From positions 68,158,345 through 68,222,344 of the forward strand of contig CM037781.1 in NCBI GenBank assembly GCA_021229015.1: 64,000 nt of DNA, in the 5' to 3' direction. This stretch comes from Solen grandis. Its lineage: Eukaryota; Mollusca; Bivalvia; Adapedonta; Solenidae. The notes beneath the pieces were generated by a model that searched no databases, was not told the origin of the DNA, and saw only the letters and a program-made list of their open reading frames with translations. Shown here one piece after another: positions 43,211-56,847 of the stretch; within the stretch, counting starts at the first letter, position 1; each line of letters begins with the position of its first letter. The position numbers were made by a program, and so were the translations under genes.

Positions 43211-43473
43211 ATGCCAAGAGGTATCAACCGTATCATGCAAGGTGAACTGAATTCATTGGAGAGGGCACACAAGGATGTATTTGGTGACACTTGTGTAAGA
43301 ATTCATTTCAAGATAATCGGCAGCTTCTTAGCCCGTAATTTATATACAGACATGGCCAATTCTACCCGTCCTGATGACATGGCTTTTCCCTTTTACCTGG
43401 ACGACGATTTTTGTCAGTGTTGGAATTGTTTCACAATGCCACCCAGTGTGGAAAATGTCTGTTGCAATTCAAG
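43211..43473 (+). CDS. Exon with a P2X7-type Cys-rich (ballast-like) module
   Basis: An open frame starts at ATG 43211 (an in-frame TAA lies 18 bp upstream at 43190-43192) and runs to a donor-like AAG|GTACTT at 43474; read through, it stops at 43481-43483. The C-terminal part, F-C-Q-C-W-N-C-F-T-M-P-P-S-V-E-N-V-C-C-N-S, fits the C-x-C-x2-C…CC pattern of the zinc-binding domain found in the cytoplasmic tail of P2X7 receptors and, in invertebrates, in many stand-alone or fused proteins. The N-terminal ~60 residues are not recognised. The domain should continue with a further Cys and a V-C-L-x2-W-x-L helix in the next exon, which I could not find. It could be a gene fragment. Confidence 0.45.
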
Positions 43474-43898
43474 GTACTTATGATTGTTGGGATTTTAGAT
43501 AGACTTGTATGCATTACCGATTACCCGGATTTTCATATCTTAGTTCTGAATGATTCCGTTTTGTAAGTAGCTTTCATCACTATTCTAGCATACAAAGGTC
43601 ATAGAATAAGGGCTCCCGACACCCTCACACACCAGTAAGTAAACAATAAGTTGCATTTTTGGAAATATTTTATTTTCAGTGAAGTTGAATAGTCAAATTT
43701 TGCAAACTTCATATCCTGCGCTAATAGTGCAGTTAAATGCTGACACTGCGGCATTTTACTATCCACATGGTCGTTAGATAACAGAAATCAACAGAAACTA
43801 CTTGTTGTTGCCTTTAACACGTTTTATATCCAACATTATTGACATTTTACAAACGTAGCAGAAACTTTTAAGCAGTCGACGCCATTGCGTCAATGAAA

Positions 43899-43985
43899 TC
43901 TCGCGCGGCACATCTCGCGAGAACACTGTGGCGTCACAAGTTCAAAATTTTGTCACATGATACAAGAATGGCGGCTCCGATTTAG
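43899..43985 (+). promoter_or_regulatory. Promoter-like block with TCTCGCGAGA and ATGGCGGC
   Basis: The palindrome TCTCGCGAGA (43913-43922) is the known BANP-bound promoter element. AAATCTCGCGCGG precedes it and AAGAATGGCGGCTCCG, resembling a YY1 initiation-site motif, follows about 50 bp later. The block is a CpG-rich island in AT-rich DNA. The ATG within the second motif opens only a five-codon frame ending in TAG, so it would be an untranslated first exon or a short upstream frame. No downstream gene could be assigned. Confidence 0.45.
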
Positions 43986-43999
43986 CATTCTTTTTCAGC

Positions 44000-45130
44000 T
44001 TATTACAAAGGAATTGTTAAATTTCAAAAATTGAGTCAAATATCAACATTTTATTTTATTTACAATTAAACTTATTTATGAACACTGGTTCTTAGTGTTG
44101 CGGTACCCTTTAATTAATTAATGATTTTCTGTCACACTTTACACATTGCTACTGGGTACATTATTCATTCTACCCTGTCGGGATCCTGAAATTTTACTAA
44201 TGATTTTTTTTTCGGTTAAAAATATTTAAGAAAAAAGAAAAAAATCGCAAAGAAATTATGTAAGCAACATTTACTTCGAGTATTTCTTAAAGAAATGTTG
44301 TTTCAAGGTAGAAATCAGCTGAAATGTAATGAACAATTACAACAGTTTCTTTTAAAACTAAAATTAAAAATAAAAACAGTGATAATTATAAGAATTGTAA
44401 TAAACACTGTTTGAAACAGTGAAATTTCACTGATATTTCCTTCTAATCCGTGGAAAAATCATTGAATAAATTGCTTCCTAGAATTTTTTTTCGCTTCATT
44501 ATGCGGACGCAGAATGCATAAAAGCTGAATTTGATCATGATAAATGTAGTTTTCTAGAGGAAAATTCAGATTCATTAGTATCCTTAAGTGATACATGAAG
44601 AACAATAATTTACGAAGCGAATGGAATCATACTGCATTTTATGGAACGTAAAGGGCATTTTAAAGTGATCCAAATGGATGATGGTAGATGTTTTACATGC
44701 CTATGCATTACATTGGGCGATGTTCATGTAAGTATTATGTTTAACAACAGTATAAAAACCGAGAACATCTTCAGTGAAGCATTAAGAGAGTTCAGTTTTA
44801 TGAATTTATGTAGCAATTCCATAGAGGTACTGGTACTGAAACATTGTGACACAAAGAAACATTTTATAGTATATGTACTGTATATAATTATGTTTATTTA
44901 TACATTTTGTAATTTGTTGTTTTCGAATTTAATTTTTAGCTAATTTAGCCCAAATTTCCCTATCGTGTAATATCATTAATGGTCTGTAAAAACAAACCCA
45001 ATGAATAAACCAAATACTAAAGAAGTAAAACAAATTAAATAAGAAATATACTTTTGAACCGTTTCTTGCCATACAACAAAATTAATCAATATAGCGAAAA
45101 GGAAATCAACAAAATAAATAAATAAAAAAA
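44000..45130. other. AT-rich stretch with one unexplained open frame
   Basis: The frame 44641-44943 starts M-E-R-K-G-H-F-K-V-I-Q and contains a good donor consensus (CAT|GTAAGT, 44728). No acceptor or family signature supports it, and its second half is hydrophobic intron-like sequence. Confidence 0.4.
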
Positions 45131-45141
45131 AAAATAAATAA

Positions 45142-48100
45142 CTAGAACCGCAAGCGGTATCTCGGTTTTCGCTTTTAACCTTATCAACTTGAACACTTTA
45201 TTTTAACTCAGCCACAATTTTCAATATGAAACAGAACGAAAAGGTTTTTGAAGACCTACTCTCATTTGCACAGTTTTTTTTGTTTTTTTGTTTTTTTTTT
45301 GCAATGTTAGAACATTGAAACTCTTCTAGCGCATATATTTTCCCATACCCTGTCCCTTGAAATCCATCCCATTCTGTGGTGCAGTCAACAAGGAACAAAA
45401 TGCTGAAAACCGCATTTCAATCAGACTTTAACATTTTGAGTTATAAGCAAAAGAATGATTTTAAGCAAAACGCCCTCTAGCGGCAAAATGAGAAACAAAA
45501 TTGCAAAAACAGCAAATAGTTCAAACAAGTATATAAGTCGCACTAGTCAAACATTTTATTCTTATGTATCAGAATTTGAAGCATAAAACCTGATTTACAA
45601 TTATTCCAAAAAAGGATCAAACTTTGGACTGCTGTATAATGACCAAATCAAGTCCGATCTTCAAAAACTAAACATTACTAGAAAGAGCTCTTTAAAAACT
45701 AAAACTTTTGTTCATATACTCTCAATGAAATATTTTTAGTTTTGGAGCTATTTGTGGCCGAATAAAAACACAATAATCGTAATATGACCTTGACCTTTTC
45801 AATTCTTTTTTATTTTTTGAATTGTGAGGCCCTTTCAAACATAACAATACATATCGTGTGAAAATTGCATGAAGAATGAACAGAAAATAAAGTCAGGAGC
45901 GACAAAAACATGTTTTTGAAATTTTAATTTTTCCTAAAATTTAGTGAAGTTTGACCGTTTCTAGAGGACAAACCACGCATTTCCTTAATTCGCCATCCCA
46001 TATATTTTGTGTGTATACGTCTTTTAAATGGTATGCCGGAGACGGAATTCTTCTATCTGATCTCTAACAAAAACGGATAGGTTTTTCGTAGACCTACCCT
46101 CATTTGCACAGTTGTTTTTTTTTAGTTTTTTTGCGAGGTTCGAACATTCAACCTTCCGTAGCTCAAAAGCTTTCAGCCACACGGACCTCGAATCCTATCA
46201 TATGTTATTAGGCTATCAACAGGGAACAGAATGCAAAAAACCGCATTCGAATCGGACTTCAACTTTTTAAGTTATAAGCAAAAGAATGATTTCAAGAAAA
46301 GCGCCCCCTAGCGGCAAAATGAGAAAGAAAATTGATTAAAATTTTACTGTTTGGTACCTAGCAAAGCAGCAAATAGTTCAATCAAGTATACTAGTCGCAC
46401 AAGTCAAACTTGTTATTCTTATGTATCAGAATTTGAAGCATAAAACCTGATTTACAATTATTCCAAAAAAGGATCAAACTTTGGACTGCCGTATAATGAC
46501 CAAATCAAGTCCGATCTTCAAAAACTAAACATCACTGGAAAGGGCTCTTCAAGAACTAAAACTTTTGTTCATATACTCTCAATGAAATATTTTTTGTTTT
46601 AGAGCTATTTGGAGCCGAATAAAAACACAATAATCGTAATATGACCTTGACCTTTGAAATTTCATTGTAACTTTTTAATTGTGAGTCCCTTTCAAACATA
46701 ACAATACATTACATGTGAAAAAATCATGAGGAATGAACCAACAATTAAATCAGGAGCGACAAAAAACATGTTTTTAAATTTAATTTTCCAAAATTTAGTG
46801 AAGTTTGACCGTTTCTAGAGGACAAACCATGCATTTCTTAAATTCGTCACCACATATATTTTGTGCGTATATGTCTTGCAAATCATTTGCAGCAAACAAA
46901 ATTCTTCTATCTGATGTCTAACGAAAACGGATAGGTTTTTCGTACACATACCCTCATCTGCACAGTTTTTTGCGAGGTTCGAACTTTCAACCTTCCGTTG
47001 CTAGCTCAAAAAGTTTCAGACACTCATACCTAGAAACTATCATATTTTATTAGGCTATCAACAAGGAACATAATGCAATAAACTGCATTTGGATCAGGCT
47101 TTAACTTTCTGAGTTATAAGTAGAAGAGTGCTTTCAAGCTAAGCGCCCCCTAAGGGCAAAATGAGAAACAAAATTGATTAAAATTTTCCCATTACGTACC
47201 TGGCAATGCAGCAAATAGTTCAATCAAGTACGCAAGTCGCACTAGTCGAACATTCTATTTTTTATATATCACAATTTGAAGCGTAAAAACTGATTTACAA
47301 TTATTCCAAAAAAGGATCAAACTTTGGACTGCCGTAATATAACCAAATCAAGTCCGATCTTCAAAAACTAAACATCACTGGAAAGAGCTCTTAAAGAACT
47401 AAAACTTTTGTTCATATACTCTCAATGAAATATTTTAGTTTTTGAGCTATTTGGGGCCGAATAAAAACACAATAATCGTAACATGACCTTGACCTTTTCA
47501 ATTATTTTTAAAAATTTTAATTGTGAGTCCGTTTAAAACCATAACAATACATTACATGTGAAAAAATCTTGAAGAATGAACCAAAAATAAAGTCAGGAGC
47601 CACAGAAAACATGTTTTTGAAACTTAAACTTTTCCTAAAATTTAGTGAAGTTTGACCGTTTCTAGAGGACAAACCATGCATTTCTTAAATTCGTCACCAC
47701 ATATATTTTGTGTGTATATGTCTTGCAAATCATTTGCAGCAAACAGAATTCTTCTATCTGATGTCTAACAAAAATGGATAGGTTTTTCGTACACCTACCC
47801 TCATTTGCACAGTTTTTTACGAGGTTCGAACTTTCAACCTTCTGTAGCTCGACCATATCAAGTCCGATCTTCAAAAACTAAACATCACTGGAAAGAGCTC
47901 TTGAATAACTAAAACTTTTGTTCATATACTCTCAAAGAAATATTTTTAGTTTTGGAGCTATTTGGGGCCGAATAAAAACACAATAATCGTAATATGACCT
48001 TGACCTTTTCATTTATTTTTTAACTTTTTAATTGTGATCCCCTTTCAGACATAACAATACATAACTTGTGAAAATATCATGAAGAATTAACAAAAAATAA

Positions 48101-48716
48101 AGTCAGAAGCGATAAAAAACATGTTTTTGAACCTTTAACTTTTTCTAAAATTTAGTGAAGTTTGACCGTTTCCAGAAGACAAACCATACATTTCTTAAAT
48201 TCGCCACCCCATATATTTTGTGCGTATATGTCTTGCAAATCATTTGCAGCAAACAGAATTCATCTATCTGATCTCTAACAAAAATGGATAGGTTTTTCGT
48301 AGACCTACCCTCATTTGCACAGTTTTTTGCGAGGTTCGAACTTTCAACCTTCTGTAGCTCAAATACTTTCAGCGACACGTACCTCGAAACCTATCATATT
48401 TTATTTGGCTATCAACAAGGAACAGAATGCAAAAAACCGCATTTGAATCGGACCTCAAATAAGTGAGTTATTAGCCATTAATAAATTTCATGCAAAACGC
48501 CCCCTGGCGGGAAAAGTAAGACAAAAATGAAAATTTTCACAACGTAAGGATTAAGATCATATAAGTAGAAAAAACTGGTAGAAATTTCATAATTGTGCCT
48601 TTTTTCTATCATGGCGATATGCCGTTCACAAAAACCGGCGGAAAAATAATAAAAAAAAAAAAAAATAAAACAGAAGAAGAACAATAGGTTTTCGCCCAGC
48701 GATGCGAAAACCTAAA
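45142..48716. mobile_element. Large tandem array of ~850-bp units with hairpin-related ends
   Basis: The anchor CTCATTTGCACAGTTTTT recurs at about 45261, 46109, 46951, 47800 and 48310. A second anchor, TGACCTTGACCTTT, recurs at 45785, 46642, 47484 and 47995. Spacings are ~842-857 bp, with the fourth unit shortened by ~340 bp. Each unit includes GGTTTTTCGTA(G/C)AC, GCGAGGTTCGAAC and CGCCCCCTAGCGGCAAAATG. The outer ends carry GGTTTTCGC (45164-45172) and a hairpin GGTTTTCGC…GCGAAAACC (48687-48712). Minus-strand frames repeated in the units (47662-47874 and 48145-48378) follow the repeats and are interrupted in the others, so coding is unlikely. Confidence 0.7.
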
Positions 48717-48719
48717 AAA

Positions 48720-51700
48720 AGATTCGCATGTTTGGGATCATCGGGAGTTTTTTTGAAAATATTTCAAATCACAGTAATATTTATTTGAATCTAGACATTA
48801 AGGAAACAAAATATCGTTATTTATACTAAAATACATGCTAAATATTTCCATGCTTCTTATAAAAATATCATAATTTATTCTAATTTCACATTTCTTATAA
48901 AATGTAAGCTGAACAATGCACTAATGTTCGTGTTGAAAAAGTTATATTCTGTTCTACAATATATACTAGTTTTTATTTTGTTAAACTTATTTAACTATCT
49001 TGCTACTAACAATAACAATGGGATTCTCACCGACACCCGAGCACTTCATTTGACTATTATTTTCAAACCTACCAAAGTTTAACTTCAACATTTTTGTATA
49101 TAGCTTTTTCGAACCTTTTACTACCCTTTCTCTTAGGGACCATTTTCAAGAACAATCTTTGGTAATACGAAGCTATGAGGTAGCAAACACGCAATGAAGT
49201 CCAATTTATTAAAGTCTGACGCAGTATTTAGGGCCTCTGTCAATTTTCACCGCTTAAAGTTTGAGTCCCGTCTGGTCAATCAGCCTTCTAGCTGGATTTC
49301 GGTAGGTTTGTGATATACCAGGGTGTTATATTAAAAACAACTTTCTTGATATTGTCGCAGTGATAGCAGGTTCTTCAAACATTACAAAACATATTATATT
49401 ATGTGTATACTATGCTATAAATAGATCATGAATATTATAAATGATATAGTAAATGTAACGTCACATAGGCCAAATAAAGTATGTTTATATATCTTCAAAA
49501 ATGTTTCTTCTTGACAAAAGTCGTTGCATGAACCCTTTTTTTTAAAAAGTGTTTTACACATGCATCTGTCTAATAAGTATTCAGAGAGCAGACAAGAGTT
49601 TAATCACGTTCCCAGCAAGACACACGATGTACTTGTATATTCAAATTAAAATCTACGATGAAAACATGCCACACTTTGTAGCTTCTGTAAATCTCATTCT
49701 AATTAGATATCGATTGTGTATTCTTTTTTTCTATTATTGTAGAATTATTTACTGTATTTAATGGAACTATTTCAACTGATTGAAATGTTTACTTAAACAG
49801 ATGAACATGTTCCTGTAGATAAAAGACACAATATTCTTTATGTAAGCACGTTTCATTTGTGCCGCAATCTACTTGAATGTATAGTATTCATCTTGTTTCA
49901 GATACAAACAACGTCATTTGTAAAACACATATCACAAAAGCTTTATTTGAAATTAATAATTTTATTAATCAAATAACGGAAACATTTTGCACCTTAATTT
50001 GTTACGCTGCTTGAGATAGGTATAAATAATACGACATATTCTACTCAATCGAATTCTACGCAATGTTTCTTCGATGTTTTGTGAATGCTCATTTATAAAA
50101 TATGCAACATTTGCTGCAACTTTAAATATGGATGGTACAATTCATTTCTTTTTTAATTTAGCCTTAAATAGTGGATGTTATCACTCTGTCAATATTGCTG
50201 GTGATAATAGACTAAGTTAAAGAATCAAAAGTTACAATTTCACAGATAGAAATACAGCAGTTATTTTAATAAATATAATTACAAGCAACTATCACAGTAT
50301 TAATTATTTTAATATGATAATAGCTATATCACAGTTAAAAAATCACTGTATCACAGATGATCAAATTTGTTCTTAAATTTAAATTTTGTTTCATTTTCAC
50401 CATGCATACTTTAAAAAGTCAAAAATGAAAATGTAATCTACAAGAGTATGGTAGAGTGATCACAAATATATATTGGACATGATTGCCAATAAAAGGCGTC
50501 TTATAGGGCTTCCCTGTATACTTACTGTTTATCAAAATCTGATATAAGAGTACACCTTGGCCTAATCATCATAAAAACAATGATAAAATCGTATCAAAAT
50601 TAAATATCACCCGAAATAAGAATAAGTCACACATTTTCACATCATATTAAAATGTAGAATGCTTTTTGCGAATCCTATTTTCAAAATAACAAAACATGAT
50701 GCTGAACTTTATACAAATGTATCAGTATTCTTTTAATTAATAACACTTTATATAGCCCCGCCGCATTAATGTCGACATCCTAGTTCAGCACTGCGCAAAA
50801 ATAATCGCAATCATTATCAAAATAACAGTTTTAGTACCGCATCAAATGAGGCATAAATATCATCATTGGGAGCACCGATGACAATTTGGTGCAATACCTG
50901 TTTGTTTTAAATAAAAGCTAAATGAAATATAGCAAATTAAATAGAAGCACACAGTTATTTATGTATTGCCAATTAATGGAACAGCTTTTATCGCTATAAT
51001 GACTAGAAATCTGAAATAGCTCGAGCTTTGTAAACAACGATAGCGGAACAACATTCAATAACAATTTAGTGTATTTAATAACAGATGTCAAGTGATTGTG
51101 TTAAATAACACGCGTCTTTGTTTCCTTGTTTGGAAACATTTTATATTGACGCCCCCAGCGTTTGAAAAGGTAACGGTGAATAGAAAGTTTTGAGCGTAAT
51201 ATTTTACAGTCAGTTTACAGTCAGTCATGCACGCATATACCATAACAAAAATATTGAAACAGATGATTTCATACAGTGTAAAAAAACCAAAAAAACAAAC
51301 AAACCGGAACGTGGATCAGCCCTGACGCAAACTTGATTCTTATGTATTCATCTAAAGTAAACTAAAATAGTATGACAAGGAGAGTTCTTGGATTGTGAAA
51401 CTATGTGCTAATAAACTTTCCTCTTCTAATATCTTAATAAGTCAATAGGAGCACTACTATTGCCATTACATAATTCAGTCGTTCTACAGTAATTGATAGT
51501 TATCTCAAAATGATTATAAATTATTTATGTATTTTTGCTCTTTTAGGTAAATATATAATGGAATTACAAATTGATATAACATTTAGCAGTCAGGTTTAGC
51601 AACTAAAATTTTGCACAGAGGGTGTCTTAATTATGTAAAGAATAAACTCATGACATAAATGAGGTACAAATTAAAAAATGTTACAATAAATCACAACAAA

Positions 51701-53460
51701 CTATAATTATTCAAAAAGTCATGTCATGACTGCCTAATATCTGCAATCCCAGATTAAGACGGTAAATTAAATCAAAGTTAAATATCTACACCTGCCAGAG
51801 AAAAGACCTGCCGATCGTTCAGACATAGAATAATGATAAAAATCATATTATGGTGGCTCACCAAGGAAAGCACATTCAGAATCGTGAATATACTTAAATG
51901 TCGGTGATATATCAAGGATGTTCTCTTGAAATAATATTTCGCTTATTTGCTTGCCGAGAATTAAAGCGCCACTGTCAGTATTTTTTCTGTTTTATCTACA
52001 TAATACTAATACAGCGCTGCCTCAACGCAATATTATGTAAATAATTGAAATGTCATTTCATTGATTTATACTTTCCTAAAAGCGGACTAACCAATCAAAC
52101 TAATGCGACATACCAGTGTATGTTTATAAATATGGCATGTAGCGATGCCTACGCCTTATTCATTTAGCCACTGGGATCAATTTGCAACCGGTGTCGGACT
52201 TGAAATTCGATTTAGAGTGAACGGCTTGCATTTTAATTCACCTTAGCATTTTACATCATGTTACTTTTAAATTAGAATTTTCTTTACAATTCATTTTGCC
52301 CTAAAATGTACTTAGCGGAAAAAAGATTTCACTTTATACTTTTGAATTCAAATTAACAAAATTAATTTGGAAAAAAATATCTAAAAACAAACAGACAAAT
52401 AATAATGATATATTTACATGTATTGTAACTTGTAAACTCATCCTAAACAATATCCTATGTTGATCTCGTTTATAATCATATTTATTCATACTTCGTATCG
52501 AATTGTTGCTTACTGTGTAAATAAGCTAAATGCAAAAATGGTGCGTATGTGCTTGCTATTGTCTAGCGTTGTAGATTTTCAATGACATCGTACCTTATCT
52601 ATCAAGGTATATCTTAATTCTGATATATATTTATACTTGTACATTGGTGTCAAACTAATGTCGAACGATTCTCTTATACGTCAATTTCCTTATCAGAGAA
52701 CTGTTCGTTTACAAATACATATATGTCTATCTATTTACTAGCTCTTTGGGAATTACTTCTTATAAACATGCAATGTCTGGATAATTAACGCAGATTTCCA
52801 ATAAGATTTAATTATAGTTTGCCGAAAGGCCCTTGCATCTTATAGTCCACTTTTCATAACCTAGCTGGCAAGAAAACCAACATCCTATTACATCGAGATC
52901 GCTCTTTCCCGACTTACCCGATATTTTTTCTTCAATTAATACATTTAAATGTGTTTTATATTAGTCTATAAAATATAATTCAACATTTAACACTGTCTTC
53001 ATTTGCTTGTGCTCATGTCTATATTGAATCGTATCTTATTTGATATCATGTTTTCTACTAGCATGACGAATTAATGATGGCTTGCTTGTAGAATATAGAC
53101 GTCATTTTCTTCATGTGACTAACTTTTTAACACCAGGTCTACAAATGAATGTCTCTGAAAAGGAGAAAAATGTTTCTGTTTGAATGTAAACTCCAATCTT
53201 TCATAATAAAATCATGTATTACTGATAAACTAAAAACTTTTCTATTTTAATTGAAAATAATACTTTACTTGTATGCCATTAATAAACAAACGTCTTGTAT
53301 TAATTCTTCGAAAATATGTCTCCTTTTTTCCAAGTAGAATATGTTTCACAATTGTCAATATGGACTTTTATGCATTCTTATCAGGATAATGTGAGTGGAA
53401 GGTAAAGAAAAATGAATATAACGGATAAAGCCAATCAAACTAACGGATTATATACACCTA
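48720..53460. other. AT-rich stretch, almost featureless
   Basis: A degraded family-2 SINE piece (CAGCCTTCTAGCTGG, TTCGGTAGGT) lies at about 49215-49330. Nothing else could be supported. The low-complexity AT content and absence of splice-bounded frames suggest intergenic or intronic DNA. Confidence 0.55.
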
Positions 53461-53467
53461 ACTGTGG

Positions 53468-53641
53468 GGGGCCGCCGTGGCCGAGCGGTTACAGTCGTAG
53501 ACTACAAATCTCTCAGCCCCTCACCGCTGTGGGTTCGAATCTCTGTGTAGTCGGGGTCTTCCTCCACCTATAATTAACTGGACGTCGCTATATGATTGAA
53601 ATATATCGCAGCGACGGTAAACCCCAATACAACAACAACAG
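53468..53641 (+). mobile_element. SINE family 2 with internal deletion
   Basis: The intact head is GTGGCCGAGCGGTTACAG and GGGTTCGAATCTC. The body jumps straight to GTAGTCGGGGTCTTCCTCC, so about 80 bp containing the GCCTTCCAGCTGG segment are missing. The tail is GCGACGGTAAACCCCAATAC followed by AAC repeats. The head is nearly identical to the copy at 18389. Confidence 0.85.
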
Positions 53642-53649
53642 CTAAATGA

Positions 53650-56600
53650 GTTGTTGTTCATGTCCTGACTTGTAAATGCTACAAACGCATTTTTATCTAG
53701 CCTAAGGATAACTTATATATAAACCTGATTTTGTTTAAACATACATAAGCAAACTTGTCATTCTAAATTTCTCTTGAATTTCTTTTGACATGAAAACCAT
53801 TAAGTGCCATAATATTTTTTGTTAGACGATATAATATTATTAAATATAATATCTTCATCTTTCTCGGGGTTGTTGCATGCTTGTATGTGAATTTGTTATA
53901 CCATGTATGTTAAATTTCCCCTTTAATTGTTTCAATTTTATCAATGCATTTCTTCGTAGTAGATATTAATCTATTGTCTTTTTATATATATTTTGGTCAT
54001 ATAAGAGACATTTCAGTCTACCTTAATAATTCACAATTGTGTTAATTAGACAATCTTTTTTTTAGTTATATATTCAATGATAGATATTTGTCCTGTATAA
54101 ACATTAAAGTATATTTTACAACACATAAAAAGCGAATCATAAATATATATGTCTCTCATCGGATTTTGATAGTGTTTCATCTTATCTGAACTATAACCTA
54201 TTACCATTCCTAAAATGCTAAAATGCGTCATTGTATTTCATTTGCTTATATCCAAAAATCCCAATAACCATTGAATGATTAAATCTATACTACATATATT
54301 ACATATATTCTTATTCCTGCTGTTCTAACCTCCATCTGAACTCTAGTGTGACAGATATAGCCACTTTAATTTTCAAAATAAAAGAATCTTGTAAATGTCT
54401 CGGAAATCCGCCCAATCGTGTGCAATTCAATGTAAATCGCTAATTCAATATGTTAACTAGAGGGTCTTAATGTCGCTTCGACGAAACAGTAAATAGTCTA
54501 ATTCAATCATGCAGAAAAATAGTCTCAACTACAGAGACATAAACTTAATGTATTGGGAAAACGAGATTTCGTGTGGAATTACGATATAAAAAAGTTATTC
54601 GAATTTGAATTCAAGATTCATTTTGACATGAAAGTACAATTACGGTCCGAAAACGTTCTTTTTGAATCGGTTAACTTAACAAATAAAGGTGTAAATTATT
54701 CGTAAATATCAAAAAGTTATGCTTTTTTACCATTGTTTCAATTATGATATGTATTTGTATACTGTTTTTCTTTTGAACACACACACACACACACACACAC
54801 AGGAACGTGTGCGCGTTTATACACTTAAAACATGCTTAGTTACCAGTAGTTTGCCAAAAATATTTTACACATGTTTTGATGTACTTGAAAATGTCTTCAA
54901 TGCAATCCGAGATGCCACTCTAAGCGGAACATGTCATTTTTTGTTGACGCTTTGGCTTAATTAGTCGACCGTGGTCATAACTTATATTCTGCATGTGCTG
55001 CTCGACAAAAAGAAATAAAACATCAAGTTTATTTTCAAACATACAATCCATCGCTTTTTATAAATAAGAACAATAAGATGGTACGAATGACACTTAATGA
55101 AAAAATGTTGACGGCAGAGTTATCGTGTCGTCGGTAAATGCCTTTATATTCAATTAAAAAAAATCTATCATCACAATGCATTAGAATAATAGAAAAAATG
55201 ATTACATGTATATCCATTTATTTCGTTTCCAAAGTTTACAGCAATCATAAGTGGTCTGTTATAATATTTGTGATTTTAGTTCTCAAAAGTGTCAGTGTAA
55301 AAAAAAATCTAATTTTGCTGGAAATAAATTTAATACATATAACTTATTCTTGATTCAAATGATTTATCATTTACTCCAATTTCATATAAAATGAATCCCA
55401 CTCGTAGTTAAGTAAAAATGCTGAAAATATATAGGTTGATGACTTATGAAATTCGTTTATGGAACAAACGTTCCCGTTGTTAAGCCTGGACTAATATTAA
55501 GAACCGGTAATAAATGGTCGACTGTTGGTGTCTGTTAATTTTGTTAATTCCTGTAAGACCTGTATAATTTTGAAATAGAATACGCCCTCTATCAATGTGC
55601 ATTCCAAATGTATGTATAGAAATTTTGCCGTCATGTCATGGTGTCGTTTGAGTTTGACTGTCTCTTAGATAGTATGCATAAAATCCGTTCATTGTAACTT
55701 TTGTTCATCAAAATATAGATTTAATGACATCGTTTATAATAAGTGATAAAACTTATTTACTTTCAATTTGCAGGCTTTAAGACATTCTCCTTCCGTACTG
55801 ATTCGAGCCATTATGAATCATTGGACTTAGGATTCATGCGACTGATCATACCTTTAGGCTTGTATTAATTAAGCATGCAGAGGATACATTCGGATAATTT
55901 ATTGTTTAAGTTATTACAGATTTTAAGAGTTTAATTGTCGTGAAACGGGCACTAGGACACTTTGCTTGGTCTCAGAAACAGTGATGTTCTTTAAAATTTT
56001 GATCTGCCCGAGTAATCAGATCCACTCAAAGAAGAGAACAAACACATCAAATGGTGTCCATTTAGTCTTTTAACATAATCGGTCATACTGACATGGAAAT
56101 GTCAATCGATGTTAAAGTACTTCATTAAATTTCCTTGATGTAAAATATTTTCTAAACATATAATATGAGCACAGAAAATGTAACTATTTTAAGATAGGAT
56201 TTACGTTTCAAAGAAATGCGATATTTTATATTTCAATTTGCATGCATGAAATGAAAGGAATTTTTTCTGATGGTGTATTAAATAATATTTAAGATTTTTA
56301 AAATAATTATGCCACAATAATCAATAAGAAGGAGATAACTGCTTTTCATATTATAGCTTTTTTTTATTATTAAAAATACACAAACATATGAAAAAACAAT
56401 ATAGAATAGGAATATAGGAATGAGCCGAGACTTTATTTAGAGAATCATTTTGGAATGTCATAAAAGAATGTTGCTTTTGATAAAACTGCACGGCTTAATC
56501 ATTGCTTTTGAAGAGTCTGGTAAAGTGTAATAACTGCACGGAAGATTAGCATTACAGACACATTCTTGGCATGCCAAGTAAATTGCGAAGGGACGAATAT

Positions 56601-56840
56601 CGGATGGTCTTTTTCATTATGCACACGTGTTTTACATAGGAAGGAGCATGCACATCATGAATAAATGTTAATGACATTAATTAAACACGTCTCCAGTCAT
56701 CTTAATAAATCAGTAAATCTAGAGCACGTTTAATAATGCAACAAGGAAGGATAATCCATTGCTCCGGATTGTCCATCGTCGCATAATTCCATTTACACAG
56801 AGCAACTTTTTTACATTGGATATTTCAGCTATATTGCAAA
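53650..56840. other. AT-rich stretch without recognised genes
   Basis: An (AC)n microsatellite lies at 54778-54801. The open frames at 54719-54964 and 55138-55353 show no motif and overlap simple sequence. Confidence 0.5.
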
Positions 56841-56847
56841 ACCTTTA

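Noticed and set aside
44641..44943. 100-codon frame with a good internal donor site
   Set aside because: No acceptor or homologue could be recognised; the second half looks like intron.
47662..48378. Two similar minus-strand frames (M-K-I-G and M-S-L-K starts)
   Set aside because: They occur because the ~850-bp units are similar; other units have stops in the same frame, so there is no sign of selection for coding.
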